Below are positions 54,189-63,215 of a DNA stretch of 64,000 nt, in pieces (positions within the stretch are counted from its first letter, which is position 1; every line of letters begins with the position of its first letter). The position numbers were made by a program, and so were the translations under genes. The notes below the pieces were generated by a model. That model was not told the origin of the DNA and did no database searches. It saw only the letters and a list, made by a program, of their open reading frames with translations. This DNA is from UBA1181 sp963619325 (GTDB lineage: Bacteria > Bacteroidota > Bacteroidia > Bacteroidales > Paludibacteraceae): NCBI GenBank assembly GCA_963619325.1, contig CAVEVQ010000006.1, positions 19,617 to 83,616 on the forward strand, given 5' to 3'.

Positions 54189-55400
54189 TTAGTTGTGTTT
54201 AATGTAGCGTGTTGGCCACCATGCTACGACAAGTCCCACAAATAATACGGAAAATAGTACAAGTGCGACATCCGTCCAATGAACGCAAATGGGATATGCG
54301 TTGACTAAAAATGTTCCGTCATCTGCATCTGCTCCTAATTTGATGATTCCAAAATGTTGCTGTAGGAGGCAGAGTATTAAACCTATGACTAATCCAAAGA
54401 TGGCTCCCAAGGCACTAATAAGCCAACCTTCCAACAAGAAAATTTGGCGGATGAATGTGGTTGTTCCCCCTAAATTACGAAGTGTCTGAATATCATTCTT
54501 CTTTTCCAAAATGAGCATAGAAAGAGAACCTACTATATTGATAATAGAAATCAATAATATAAAAAACAGGATGAGAAATGTTATCCATTTTTCAATTCTC
54601 ATCATCTTGTAAAAATCCTCGTGTTGTTCCTCTTTGTTCTGTATGGTGTATCTATTTCCTAAAGCCTTTTGAATGGCCTTCTGTACTTCGTTTGATTTTC
54701 CATTGTCGGTTTTTACCTCGACGGCAGAGACGACGTTCCCATAGTTGAATAGTGTGCGGGTGTGTTGGATAGGGAAAAAAGCATATTTGCTGTCAATGTC
54801 ATATTGATGTGTCGCGTATATTCCTCTCACATTAACATCAATGCTATTAAATGCTCCTGAAGGATTGGCTACATTTACTTTTGTTGCGTATTTAGGTGCG
54901 TAGAAAGAGACGGGTGTGAATCCTATGTTGGCTTCTATTTGATTTGCCAATGCGACGCCTAAAACGGTATATTCTCGTTTAGAATCTTGAAGTATAAATG
55001 ATCCACTTTCTGTAATTGATTGAGCATCAATTAGTTGATTGTAATTCTGAGAAACACCTTTGATAGTCGCAAAAGTTTGTTTTTCCTGTCCACGAATGAG
55101 TGCTGTTTCTTCTAAAACTTCCGAAAACATATTCACTCCATCTATGTTTCTAATTTTAGAAATCACGTCTGTTGGATCAAAGTTTTTCCCCTCTGCAAGT
55201 TCTATTTTCAGGTCTGGGTCGAATGAAGATATTACCCCAGAGATCAGTTGTTGAAACCCATTATAGACGGAAAGCGTACAAATAAGTGCAATGGTAGCGA
55301 TGCAGACACCTCCCGCACATATCATAGATATGATGTTAATGATATTGTGGCTTTTCTTAGAGAAAAGATAACGGAGGGCAATGAAAAACTGCAAGCGCAT
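54189..55400 (-). CDS. LolC/LolE-like ABC transporter permease (FtsX family)
   Basis: 403 residues with four membrane helices: one near the N-terminus (about 20-45) and three C-terminal (about 268-300, 318-345, 370-395), flanking a large periplasmic MacB-like domain. The FtsX/MacB permease core includes LRNLGGTTTFIRQIFLLEGWLI-type sequence. It probably extracts lipoproteins from the inner membrane with a LolD-like ATPase, encoded elsewhere. rbfA lies 13 bases upstream on the same strand; I recall the same rbfA-lolC neighbourhood in other Bacteroidales. Confidence 0.9.
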   Translation of the reverse strand: MRLQFFIALRYLFSKKSHNIINIISMICAGGVCIATIALICTLSVYNGFQQLISGVISSFDPDLKIELAEGKNFDPTDVISKIRNIDGVNMFSEVLEETALIRGQEKQTFATIKGVSQNYNQLIDAQSITESGSFILQDSKREYTVLGVALANQIEANIGFTPVSFYAPKYATKVNVANPSGAFNSIDVNVRGIYATHQYDIDSKYAFFPIQHTRTLFNYGNVVSAVEVKTDNGKSNEVQKAIQKALGNRYTIQNKEEQHEDFYKMMRIEKWITFLILFFILLISIINIVGSLSMLILEKKNDIQTLRNLGGTTTFIRQIFLLEGWLISALGAIFGLVIGLILCLLQQHFGIIKLGADADDGTFLVNAYPICVHWTDVALVLFSVLFVGLVVAWWPTRYIKHN

Positions 55401-55413
55401 ACAATCCTCTTAT

Positions 55414-55794
55414 TTATTCTTTGCTTTCTTCTGCTTCTCCATTCTCTGTTTTCTTTTTGTCAAGTCCCAAAAGGTGGTCAATGTGTTCCAAATAGTCGAG
55501 TGAATCGTCCAAGAAAAAGGTGAGTTCAGGGATGATTCTCAACTGATGGCGAGTGCGTTGAGAGAGGTCATATCGGATTGATTTTGCACTTTTTTTTACC
55601 ATATTCATGATTTCCTCCTGTTTGTTATTGGGAAAAATAGACAAGCGAACACGCGCAACGCTTAAATCGGCAGAGACGGACACGGATGTCACGGAGATAA
55701 GTATTCCTCCGCATGACTTTGTGAATTTTTGGAAGATGTCGCTTAATTCTTTCTGTACTAAGCGATCTATTTTGTTAAGTCTAGTAGATTCCAT
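55414..55794 (-). CDS. rbfA: Ribosome-binding factor A
   Basis: 126 residues from ATG 55794 (MESTRLNKIDRLVQKELSDI); an in-frame upstream start at 55824 adds ten hydrophobic residues without homology. The KH-like core has VTSVSVSADLSVARVRLSIF. It is needed for late 30S maturation at the 16S 5' end, especially in the cold. The C-terminal tail is long and acidic. It begins the rbfA-lolC transcript. Confidence 0.93.
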   Translation of the reverse strand: MESTRLNKIDRLVQKELSDIFQKFTKSCGGILISVTSVSVSADLSVARVRLSIFPNNKQEEIMNMVKKSAKSIRYDLSQRTRHQLRIIPELTFFLDDSLDYLEHIDHLLGLDKKKTENGEAEESKE

Positions 55795-55891
55795 TTGTAT
55801 TATGATTTGAAAAATTAACCGCAAATTTAATAAATAAATGTGAATTAAAATTGTTATCTTCGCAGATATAGAAAATAAGGCTTGTTTTGTT

Positions 55892-57058
55892 ATGTCTTCA
55901 GAAGAAAATGTAAATAATGGTGTTTTTGAGCCGATTTCCTCGGTGAAGATTGCAGAGAATGAATTGGTGTCTTACATTGCGTTGACGATGGCGCGTGGGG
56001 TTGGACCCGTATTGGCGCGTCGGTTAATATCAACATTGGGGAGTGCTAAAAATGTGATAGAAACTCCTCAACGAAAATTAGAAATGGTTCCAGGTGTTGG
56101 CAAGGTCTTGGCGGAAGCCATCAAACAACCAGGTCTGGTTGATTGTGCGAATCGAGAAATGGATTTTTTGGAGAAAGTAGGAGGGAAAGCTGTATGTGAG
56201 ATTGATGTTGACTATCCAAAGCGACTGAAGGAGTGCGAAGATTGTCCAATTGTGCTTTATAAAAAAGGGAATATTCAATTAGAGGTGAAGCATGTGATGG
56301 GAGTAGTCGGTACTCGAAAAATGACAACGTATGGAAGGACCCATATCAATAATATTTTAAAAGAGTTATCGGAAAAAGTTCCAGAGCTTCTGATAGTTAG
56401 TGGATTGGCGCATGGCGTGGATGGCACCGCCCATCGTTGTGCTTTAGATTTAGGTCTGCAGACAGTTGGCGTGGTTGGTCATGGATTAAATATGGTTTAT
56501 CCTGCTGAGCATAGAGGATTGGCAGAACGAATGTTTGCAAACGGAGGTTTGTTGACGGAATTTCATTCTCATAGTTCGGTTGATCGTAAAAATTTCGTGT
56601 CTCGAAACAGAATTATAGCGGGATTGTGCGATGTTATCTGGGTTGTAGAGTCGGGCGAAAAAGGAGGTGCTCTGCTGACGGCCGACTTTGCTGATTCCTA
56701 TAGTCGTGAGGTGTGTGCTTTGCCAGGTAGGGTGGGCGATCTTTATTCTGTCGGTTGTAATGGTCTTATAAAAAAGAATAGAGCCGTTATGATAGAAAGT
56801 GCCGATGACATAATTCAGATGATGAATTGGGATCAGAATGTGAGAAAGAAAGAAGCAGTTCAACTCTCATTGTTTATGGACTTGACAGAGCGAGAACGTT
56901 TGGTGGTACAAGCATTGGAGATAGAAGGAAGGATGCAGGTGAACCTAATGGTACGCAAATTACAACTGCCAATGAATGAATTGTCTTCTATATTGTTTGA
57001 CTTAGAAATGAAGGATGTCGTGTGTTCGTTCCCAGGTGGTGTCTATGGTTTGAATTAA
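55892..57058 (+). CDS. dprA: DNA-processing protein DprA/Smf
   Basis: 388 residues. An N-terminal helix-hairpin-helix part (about 30-90: RLISTLGSAKNVIE, VPGVGKVLAEAI) precedes the Rossmann-like DprA domain with GVVGTRKMTTYGR, VSGLAHGVDGTAH and RNRIIAGL. A C-terminal winged helix (about 320-388) resembles the DML1-like domain. DprA loads RecA on incoming single-stranded DNA in natural transformation; it is widely kept in non-competent species. A TATCTTCG near 55852 is close to a -7 box. The gene stands alone between rbfA (divergent) and a lipoprotein. Confidence 0.95.
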   Translation: MSSEENVNNGVFEPISSVKIAENELVSYIALTMARGVGPVLARRLISTLGSAKNVIETPQRKLEMVPGVGKVLAEAIKQPGLVDCANREMDFLEKVGGKAVCEIDVDYPKRLKECEDCPIVLYKKGNIQLEVKHVMGVVGTRKMTTYGRTHINNILKELSEKVPELLIVSGLAHGVDGTAHRCALDLGLQTVGVVGHGLNMVYPAEHRGLAERMFANGGLLTEFHSHSSVDRKNFVSRNRIIAGLCDVIWVVESGEKGGALLTADFADSYSREVCALPGRVGDLYSVGCNGLIKKNRAVMIESADDIIQMMNWDQNVRKKEAVQLSLFMDLTERERLVVQALEIEGRMQVNLMVRKLQLPMNELSSILFDLEMKDVVCSFPGGVYGLN

Positions 57059-57060
57059 CA

Positions 57061-57091
57061 TTTGCTTTTTTGTGAGAAACTCTTATTTTTG
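57061..57091 (+). promoter_or_regulatory. Promoter for the 57108 lipoprotein gene
   Basis: TTTG at 57061-57064 and TATTTTTG at 57084-57091, separated by 19 bases, lie 17 bases before the ATG. Confidence 0.6.
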
Positions 57092-57107
57092 TGAAAAAAT
57101 ATAAAAA

Positions 57108-57542
57108 ATGAAGAAGTTAATAACAGCTTTTGTAGGAGTCTCTGTGATGGCAGGATGCGGTCAAGGGTCTGTGAATGTGGATTTTAAGGAAGGAGCTAAC
57201 TATTTCGTCAGAAATGATGTAGAGGAAGTTCCGTTAGTTTTGAATTCGGAGGCAGAACGCGACAGTGTGTTAGGGATGGCTGCCGTGATGGGTGATGGAG
57301 GACTTCCGACGGAGATTGATTTTTCAAAGGAGTCTGTCATAAACATTGCATTGCCTGAAACAAATTGTCCTACCGACTTGCATGTGAAGAGTGTCGTTCA
57401 AAAGGGAGATTCTTTGATAGTTTCGTACGAAGCGATGCGTCAGGAAGAGTGCAGTTATACAATGCGTCCCTATACGATGGTGATTGTATCTAAAAGTGTA
57501 ATGCAACAATCTCCTAAAGTTCGTTTGGAAGAGGTGAAATAG
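57108..57542 (+). CDS. Small lipoprotein of unknown function
   Basis: 144 residues. A short signal ends VMAGC with Cys17 in a good lipobox. The mature part contains FKEGANYFVRNDVEEVPLVL, which resembles the start of small Bacteroidota lipoproteins of unknown function, and ends in an all-beta segment with YTMVIVSKS. One Cys pair (about Cys93 and Cys118) could form a disulfide. I do not recognise the family. It has its own promoter and no operon partner; the 227 bases that follow are non-coding with hairpins. Confidence 0.75.
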   Translation: MKKLITAFVGVSVMAGCGQGSVNVDFKEGANYFVRNDVEEVPLVLNSEAERDSVLGMAAVMGDGGLPTEIDFSKESVINIALPETNCPTDLHVKSVVQKGDSLIVSYEAMRQEECSYTMRPYTMVIVSKSVMQQSPKVRLEEVK

Positions 57543-57610
57543 TTTATTCAAAAGACATTAGAATTGAATCGTTTGGCGACGACATTTTTGTTGCCAAATT
57601 TCTATAATGT

Positions 57611-57643
57611 AAGGGGAGTGTCGTCATGTGCGGCACTCCCCTT
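57611..57643. repeat. Strong hairpin, no T-run
   Basis: A 13-pair stem (57611-57623 with 57631-57643, one T-G pair) and a 7-base loop lie 69 bases past the lipoprotein stop. Neither strand shows a T-run after it. It may stabilise mRNA ends or stop transcription with Rho. Confidence 0.6.
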
Positions 57644-57713
57644 AATGGTTGATTGAAACTTCTCTCGCTTAACCCAGGCAGTACTTATTCTCGTACCTGC
57701 TAAGCATTATCTA

Positions 57714-57733
57714 ATTAAAAATGCCAGAGGCAT
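57714..57733 (-). terminator. Weak terminator after pyrF
   Basis: On the minus strand a 5-bp stem (57729-57733 with 57721-57725) with a 3-base loop is followed by a T-run (A-run at 57716-57721 on plus). The stem is short, so the call is tentative. Confidence 0.45.
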
Positions 57734-57769
57734 CAACGATGTCTTTTTTATTTCAGAAAAAAATAGACT

Positions 57770-58609
57770 TTATTTGAGATCCTTCAAGTATTCTGCCATT
57801 TGAAGTTGAACTGTCTTGGCAGCCTCACGAGCCTTTTCTGCGTAGTCGTCTCCGTTCGAAGCGTAGATGATTCCACGAGAAGAGTTGACCAACAAACCGC
57901 ACTGGCTGTTCATTCCGTGTTTTACCACTTCCTCTAAACTTCCGCCTTGAGCGCCGATGCCTGGTACTAAAAGGAAATGGTTAGGTATGATTTTACGAAT
58001 ATCGCTCAACATCTCGGCTTTTGTGGCACCAACGACGTACATCATAGCATCTTCGTTTGCCCATTTCTGAGAAGTCTTCAAAACTTTCTCGTAGAGTTTG
58101 TCTCCGTCTTCCTTGCTCTCAGTGAATTGAAAATCAAACGCGCCCTTGTTAGAAGTCAATGCCAAAAGAATCACCCATTTGCCTTCATGTTTCAAAAAAG
58201 GGGTAACGGAATCTTCGCCCATGTAAGGAGCGACAGTTACCGCATCTACGCCTAATCCATCAAAGAAGGACTGCGCATACATAGCGGAAGTGTTGCCAAT
58301 ATCTCCACGTTTTGCGTCGGCTATGATAAACTGGTCAGGGTAGTTTGTGCGGATATAGTCGATCGTCTTCTCCAGGGAAATCCATCCTGCAACGCCTAAA
58401 CTCTCGTAGAAGGCTAAGTTTGGTTTATAGGCGACGCAAAGGTCTGCCGTGGCATCAACGATGCTCTTGTTAAATTCAAAAACAGGGTCATAGTCGTCGC
58501 TCTCACGATCAAACAGAAACTCAGGAATTTTATTTACGTCAGTGTCCAATCCTACACATAGGAATGACTTTTTTCGTTTGATGTTCTCAAACAATTCTTC
58601 TCTATTCAT
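57770..58609 (-). CDS. pyrF: Orotidine 5'-phosphate decarboxylase (subfamily 2)
   Basis: 279 residues, the longer type-2 form. The catalytic Asp-Lys-Asp array lies in IIADAKRGDIGNTS; FLCVGLDTDVNKIP and VPGIGAQGGSLE bind substrate. It removes CO2 from OMP to give UMP in pyrimidine synthesis. It stands alone on the minus strand between a lipoprotein gene and the helicase gene, divergent from the latter. Confidence 0.97.
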   Translation of the reverse strand: MNREELFENIKRKKSFLCVGLDTDVNKIPEFLFDRESDDYDPVFEFNKSIVDATADLCVAYKPNLAFYESLGVAGWISLEKTIDYIRTNYPDQFIIADAKRGDIGNTSAMYAQSFFDGLGVDAVTVAPYMGEDSVTPFLKHEGKWVILLALTSNKGAFDFQFTESKEDGDKLYEKVLKTSQKWANEDAMMYVVGATKAEMLSDIRKIIPNHFLLVPGIGAQGGSLEEVVKHGMNSQCGLLVNSSRGIIYASNGDDYAEKAREAAKTVQLQMAEYLKDLK

Positions 58610-58724
58610 TGTCTAATATTGCTTTATGTTTCTTATTACATTCCACTGCAAATTTACACTATTGGATAGAATTATTTGCTTCTGTGTATCTCTTAATTAA
58701 TGTGTTTACTCTATTCATTTTCAT

Positions 58725-58732
58725 TATCTTTG
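58725..58732 (+). promoter_or_regulatory. -7 box for the UvrD-like helicase gene
   Basis: TATCTTTG matches TAnnTTTG, 19 bases before the ATG at 58751. It supports that start rather than the in-frame ATG at 58700. Confidence 0.6.
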
Positions 58733-58750
58733 CGCTTAAAACAGACAAAC

Positions 58751-60760
58751 ATGGCAGAATTGAACGAACAGCAGCGAGCAGCGGCGGAGTTTGCAGGAAA
58801 ACACCTATTGGTGATGGCTGGAGCAGGTACAGGGAAAACACGTACGATTATTGCTCGGGCCCAATATCTTATTCAGTCGGGTGTCGCTCCTTATCGCATC
58901 CTAATTCTGAGTTTTACGAGAAAATCTGCCCGTGAAATTGTGGAACGCATCAGATTAGAGATGAGTGGCATTCCTTTGGAGGGGTTGCGTGGTCAAACGT
59001 TCCACTCGTGGTGTATGGACATCATCACCAACAACCCGAAGGTGTTTGCTTATCATGACTATACGTTGCTTGATGAGGATGATCGTGAGAGTTGCATCAA
59101 GTTATTGTGTGGTAAAGGTCTGAAAGACAAGGAGAAGCACGTCATCAAACCTGCTGATGTGTTGGATATCTATTCGTATGCCGTGAATGCTCGTTGTTCA
59201 TTGACGGATGCAATGCGTACGAAACTCTATAGCAATTCGATTGCGGACGAGGCTTCCATTATAAAGAGTATAGAATTAAATAAGCCTGTGTATGAGGAGG
59301 TTATACGCCGTTATTTTGCCTATAAAACAGTACATAAATATATCGACTATGATGATATTCTAAATATTGTGGCGAAAGGATTGCAGAAAAATGATGAGGC
59401 TCGCAAGTTTATTGCGGGTCGATATGATCATATTTTGGTGGATGAGATGCAAGATACTAATCCGTTGCAATACCAACTTTTAAGTTCCTTTTATGAAAAC
59501 TGTCATTTGTTTTGTGTGGGAGATGATGCGCAGAGTATCTACGCGTTTCGTGGAGCGGATTTTAAGACAATGCATAATTTCACGAAAGTGGTTCCTGATG
59601 CTGAACGTATGAATCTAACCATCAACTATCGTTCTACCCAGAATATTCTGAATCTTTCAAATTGGATTTTGAACAATTCCCATCTTCAGTACAATAAGAA
59701 CCTGATGTCTGTTCGGGGGGCTGGTAGCAAGCCTGTTTTCGTGACTTGCAAGGATGAATGGGATGAGGCGAATGATGTAACGGAAAAAATAAAGAGAAGT
59801 ATTTCAGAGAAAGGTGTGAACTATTCTGACAATATGGTGATGTGTCGTTCCCTCTATGGTTTGCGTACTGTGGAGTCAATGTGTATCTCAAAGCATATAC
59901 CCTACATTGTCTATGGTGGATTGAGTTTGATGCAATCAAAGCATGTTCGTGATTTGGTCGCACCGATGCGCATTGTCGCTAATTTTAAGGATGAGTTGGC
60001 ATGGATGCGTTATTTGCTGCTATGGAAAGGTATTGGAGAGGTCACAGCCACGAAAATCATTAATGATGTGATTGTTGAAGAGACTTTGGACCAATGTTTG
60101 GATAAATTGGCGGGTAGTGGTTTGCAAGATGAAATTTCTCTTACACTCAATAATATAAAGAATCTGCAATTTGATCCTGTCCTTGCTATCACAAAGACTT
60201 TAGAGACGATGGAGGCACGTCTGAAAGAGATATATAAGGATGAGTGGGAGTGGCGTAAGCAAGATTTTGATATACTCTGTAAAGTGGCTGTCGGGACAAA
60301 AGGAATCATGGAGTTTGTTTCTGAGTATGTATTAGACCCAAAATTGGAGACGACTGTCAAGGAAGGTGAAGCAGGAGAGAAGGACAATGTTATTCTGACG
60401 ACTATTCATTCAGCCAAAGGATTGGAATCTTCTATTTGTTATCTGTTGAAGGCTTCTCCGGCATCATACCCGACAACTCGTGCGGTGGAGAATGGTATTG
60501 ATGCAGTAGAAGAAGAGCGTCGTTGCTTGTACGTTGCCTTGACTCGTGCTAAAGATGAATTGCATATCTACCGCAATATTCATTCTCATCATGTTGATAC
60601 AAAGAGTGGAGAACAAACGGATGTTTTGTATTTCTTTAACAATGTGCCGAATGAACTTTATGATAGCGAGACGACTCCAAGGGTTGGAAGAATTGAGAAG
60701 GTAGAATATAAAGGAGAAGCTGTTGGTACAGATATTTTGGGTGAATTTGATTTCAGTTGA
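58751..60760 (+). CDS. UvrD/Rep-type superfamily 1 DNA helicase
   Basis: 669 residues from ATG 58751 (MAELNEQQRAAAEF), supported by the -7 box just upstream. SF1A motifs are complete: Walker A AGAGTGKTRTI, motif II VDEMQDTN (DEMQ in place of DEFQ), motif III GDDAQSIYAFRGA, motif IV NYRSTQNIL, motif V TIHSAKGLE, and motif VI YVALTRAKDELHIY. It unwinds DNA 3' to 5' in replication or repair. It is shorter than UvrD proper (about 720) and may be Rep- or PcrA-like; the precise role is unclear. Confidence 0.93.
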   Translation: MAELNEQQRAAAEFAGKHLLVMAGAGTGKTRTIIARAQYLIQSGVAPYRILILSFTRKSAREIVERIRLEMSGIPLEGLRGQTFHSWCMDIITNNPKVFAYHDYTLLDEDDRESCIKLLCGKGLKDKEKHVIKPADVLDIYSYAVNARCSLTDAMRTKLYSNSIADEASIIKSIELNKPVYEEVIRRYFAYKTVHKYIDYDDILNIVAKGLQKNDEARKFIAGRYDHILVDEMQDTNPLQYQLLSSFYENCHLFCVGDDAQSIYAFRGADFKTMHNFTKVVPDAERMNLTINYRSTQNILNLSNWILNNSHLQYNKNLMSVRGAGSKPVFVTCKDEWDEANDVTEKIKRSISEKGVNYSDNMVMCRSLYGLRTVESMCISKHIPYIVYGGLSLMQSKHVRDLVAPMRIVANFKDELAWMRYLLLWKGIGEVTATKIINDVIVEETLDQCLDKLAGSGLQDEISLTLNNIKNLQFDPVLAITKTLETMEARLKEIYKDEWEWRKQDFDILCKVAVGTKGIMEFVSEYVLDPKLETTVKEGEAGEKDNVILTTIHSAKGLESSICYLLKASPASYPTTRAVENGIDAVEEERRCLYVALTRAKDELHIYRNIHSHHVDTKSGEQTDVLYFFNNVPNELYDSETTPRVGRIEKVEYKGEAVGTDILGEFDFS

Positions 60761-60784
60761 CGACTACTTAAACATTTATTTCTC

Positions 60785-60792
60785 TACCTTTG
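60785..60792 (+). promoter_or_regulatory. -7 box for the EamA transporter gene
   Basis: TACCTTTG, 40 bases before the ATG at 60832. It supports that start over TTG 60811. Confidence 0.55.
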
Positions 60793-60831
60793 CACTGTCA
60801 ATTCTGAACATTGGTTAATTCAAATAAAGCT

Positions 60832-61722
60832 ATGAATACAAACTTAAAGGGCTATGCAGCGGCCGTTTTTTCGGCGATCTGCTATGGAATGAATCCTTTG
60901 GGGGCATTGTCGTTGTATAAAATGGGTTTTAATCCCGACTCTGCATTATTCTATCGATTTGCGCTGGCTGCGATATTTTTAGCTGTTGCAGTGGTGGTGC
61001 GGAAAGAATCTTTTAGGTTGTCTCGTAAAGAATTGATTTATCTTGCGGCATTGGGATTTGTGTTTGGTTTGTCATCTCTTACCTACTATGGGAGTTTTGT
61101 CTTCATGGATGCAGGGATAGCATCGACGTTGCTGTTTATCTATCCCGTTATGGTTGCGGTGATAATGGCGGTCTTCTTCCATGAAAAATTGACGTATCCG
61201 ATGATGTTTTCCATTGTGGTGGCGTTGTTGGGTGTCTGTGTTCTCTATTATGGCGCAGAGGTGAGTCTGAGTGCGATGGGCGTTGCTTTAGTGTTAATCT
61301 CTGCTCTTTCGTATGCGCTTTATTTGGTAATAGTGAATCGTGCAAATCTAAATATCTCGGCCTTCAAACTGACTTTCTATTCGTCTCTTTTCTGTGCGAT
61401 AGTGGTTCTTCTTCATTCGTTGACAACGAAGCAGACGCATCTTATGTGGCCGACGACAATGGAGGCGTGGGGCTATATCCTTGTTCTGGCTATATTTCCG
61501 GGTTTGCTTTCTCTTGTCTTGATGGCAGTGGCAGTAAAGCATATAGGCAGTACGAAGACGGCTATTTTTGGTGCTTTAGAGCCTGTAACTGCCATTTGTA
61601 TTGGAGTCTTTTTCTTTGGGGAGGTCCTTACGCAACGCATCCTCTTCGGAATATTTTTGATATTGGTAGCGGTGACTTTGATTGTTGTTACTAATAAAAA
61701 GAAGGTCGTTTCTGATAAATAG
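60832..61722 (+). CDS. EamA/DMT family transporter
   Basis: 296 residues from ATG 60832, with ten hydrophobic helices in two EamA repeats (about 10-140 and 150-290). AAVFSAICYGMNPLGAL opens the first repeat and YALYLVIVNRANL lies in the second. The C-terminus is basic (TNKKKVVSDK). Members move amino acids, nucleosides or metabolites across the inner membrane; the substrate is unknown. It has its own promoter and ends about 100 bases before mnmE. Confidence 0.88.
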   Translation: MNTNLKGYAAAVFSAICYGMNPLGALSLYKMGFNPDSALFYRFALAAIFLAVAVVVRKESFRLSRKELIYLAALGFVFGLSSLTYYGSFVFMDAGIASTLLFIYPVMVAVIMAVFFHEKLTYPMMFSIVVALLGVCVLYYGAEVSLSAMGVALVLISALSYALYLVIVNRANLNISAFKLTFYSSLFCAIVVLLHSLTTKQTHLMWPTTMEAWGYILVLAIFPGLLSLVLMAVAVKHIGSTKTAIFGALEPVTAICIGVFFFGEVLTQRILFGIFLILVAVTLIVVTNKKKVVSDK

Positions 61723-61784
61723 AGATAATAGTTTTTGTTTGTCTCAAATGAGGTGAAGAGGACGAAGATTAAAAGAAAAAGCAC

Positions 61785-61792
61785 TATTTTTG
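61785..61792 (+). promoter_or_regulatory. -7 box for mnmE
   Basis: TATTTTTG, 29 bases before the mnmE ATG. Confidence 0.55.
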
Positions 61793-61820
61793 CATTGTTT
61801 GTAGAGTATAAGGAAAAAAG

Positions 61821-63215
61821 ATGAAAGATGCAATTTGTGCGATTTCGACAGCTCCTGGCTTGGGTGCTATTGCCGTGGTAAGAGTTTCTGGTTATAATTC
61901 GATAGATATCGTAGACAATATATTCCAGTCTGTTAGGAGAAATTTTACTTTGAAAGAGGCTAAGACTCACACTGCTCATTTTGGTCGGTTGCTCTATGAT
62001 GATGGCAGTGTCTTAGATGAGGTGGTGGCCACTGTTTTTTTTGCTCCAAATTCTTACACAGGGGAGGATAGTGTTGAGATTTCCTGTCATGGTTCTGTTT
62101 TTATTCAATATGAGATATTGAAGTTGTTGCTTTCTCATGGCTGTCGTATGGCGATGGCTGGCGAGTTTACGCAACGTGCTTTTGCGAATGGAAGGATGGA
62201 TTTGAGTCAGGCGGAGTCTGTAGCCGACTTGATTGCCTCTCAAAATCGCGCTTCCCATCGACTGGCAATGAATCAGATGCGAGGCGGCTTTTCTAAAGAA
62301 CTGCAAATATTACGCGATCGTTTGCTTACGTTTACATCTTTAGTCGAGTTGGAGTTAGATTTTGCAGATCACGAGGAGTTGGAATTTGCAGATCGTTCTG
62401 AACTGAAGGTTTTGGCGAGTGAAATAGAGCAGAAAATCGGTAGGTTGAGAAATTCGTTTAGCGTTGGTAATGCTATAAAAAACGGTATTCCAGTGTCGAT
62501 AGTGGGAGAAACGAATGCCGGTAAGTCCACCTTGTTGAATCTGTTGTTGAAGGAAGAAAAAGCGATTGTTTCAGATGTTCATGGTACGACGCGTGATGTC
62601 ATTGAAGATACGGTAACGATAAATGGAATGCAGTTTCGTTTCATAGACACGGCGGGTTTGCGAGATACAACGGATAAAGTAGAAAAAATAGGCATAGAAC
62701 GCAGTTATCGTGAAATAGAAAAGGCTGTAGTTGTTCTTTGGGTTGTGGATGCTTCGCAGTCTATACAACATTCGGGCGAGTTGGCTGCGAAAATCAAACA
62801 ACATCTGTCAGATCAGAAGTTGATAATTGTCATCAATAAAATGGATTTGATTGATGGAGAAAAAAGAAAAGAAATAAGTGAGTATTATAAACAATATTCT
62901 GAAAATCAGATTTTTATATCAGCAAAAAATGCAGAAAACACAGATGAAGTAGAATCTGTATTGGTTCAGTCTGCACAGATACCTGTGGTGCGAGATGGCG
63001 ATGTGATGGTAACGAATATACGTCATTATGAAGCATTGAAGAATGCATATTCTGCTATCCTTCGGGTACAGCAGGGATTGGATGATAATATCTCAGGCGA
63101 TTTTTTAAGCCAAGATATCCGTGAATGTATTTATCATTTAGGCGAGATTACAGGAGAAATCACGACAGACGAGGTCTTGGGAAACATATTCTCTAAGTTT
63201 TGCATCGGAAAGTAA
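61821..63215 (+). CDS. mnmE: tRNA uridine-5-carboxymethylaminomethyl GTPase MnmE
   Basis: 464 residues. The N-terminal formyl-THF-binding domain (about 1-118) starts AICAISTAPGLGAIAVVRVSG. A helical domain encloses the G domain (about 222-378): G1 GETNAGKS, G3 DTAGLRDT, G4 NKMD. The C-terminus ends FCIGK with the conserved Cys461. With MnmG it makes cmnm5U at the tRNA wobble position, the same base thiolated by MnmA. The gene is intact up to its stop TAA 63213-63215; base composition changes sharply right after. The 3' end of this gene is a known integration site for some genomic islands in other phyla. Confidence 0.97.
   Translation: MKDAICAISTAPGLGAIAVVRVSGYNSIDIVDNIFQSVRRNFTLKEAKTHTAHFGRLLYDDGSVLDEVVATVFFAPNSYTGEDSVEISCHGSVFIQYEILKLLLSHGCRMAMAGEFTQRAFANGRMDLSQAESVADLIASQNRASHRLAMNQMRGGFSKELQILRDRLLTFTSLVELELDFADHEELEFADRSELKVLASEIEQKIGRLRNSFSVGNAIKNGIPVSIVGETNAGKSTLLNLLLKEEKAIVSDVHGTTRDVIEDTVTINGMQFRFIDTAGLRDTTDKVEKIGIERSYREIEKAVVVLWVVDASQSIQHSGELAAKIKQHLSDQKLIIVINKMDLIDGEKRKEISEYYKQYSENQIFISAKNAENTDEVESVLVQSAQIPVVRDGDVMVTNIRHYEALKNAYSAILRVQQGLDDNISGDFLSQDIRECIYHLGEITGEITTDEVLGNIFSKFCIGK

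Noticed and set aside
58700..58750. Upstream ATG start for the UvrD-like helicase
   Set aside because: The -7 box TATCTTTG at 58725-58732 lies within that extension, and the family N-terminus begins at ATG 58751.
61473..61979. 168-residue open frame antisense to the EamA and mnmE genes
   Set aside because: It crosses two well-supported genes and their promoter, and has no recognisable motif.
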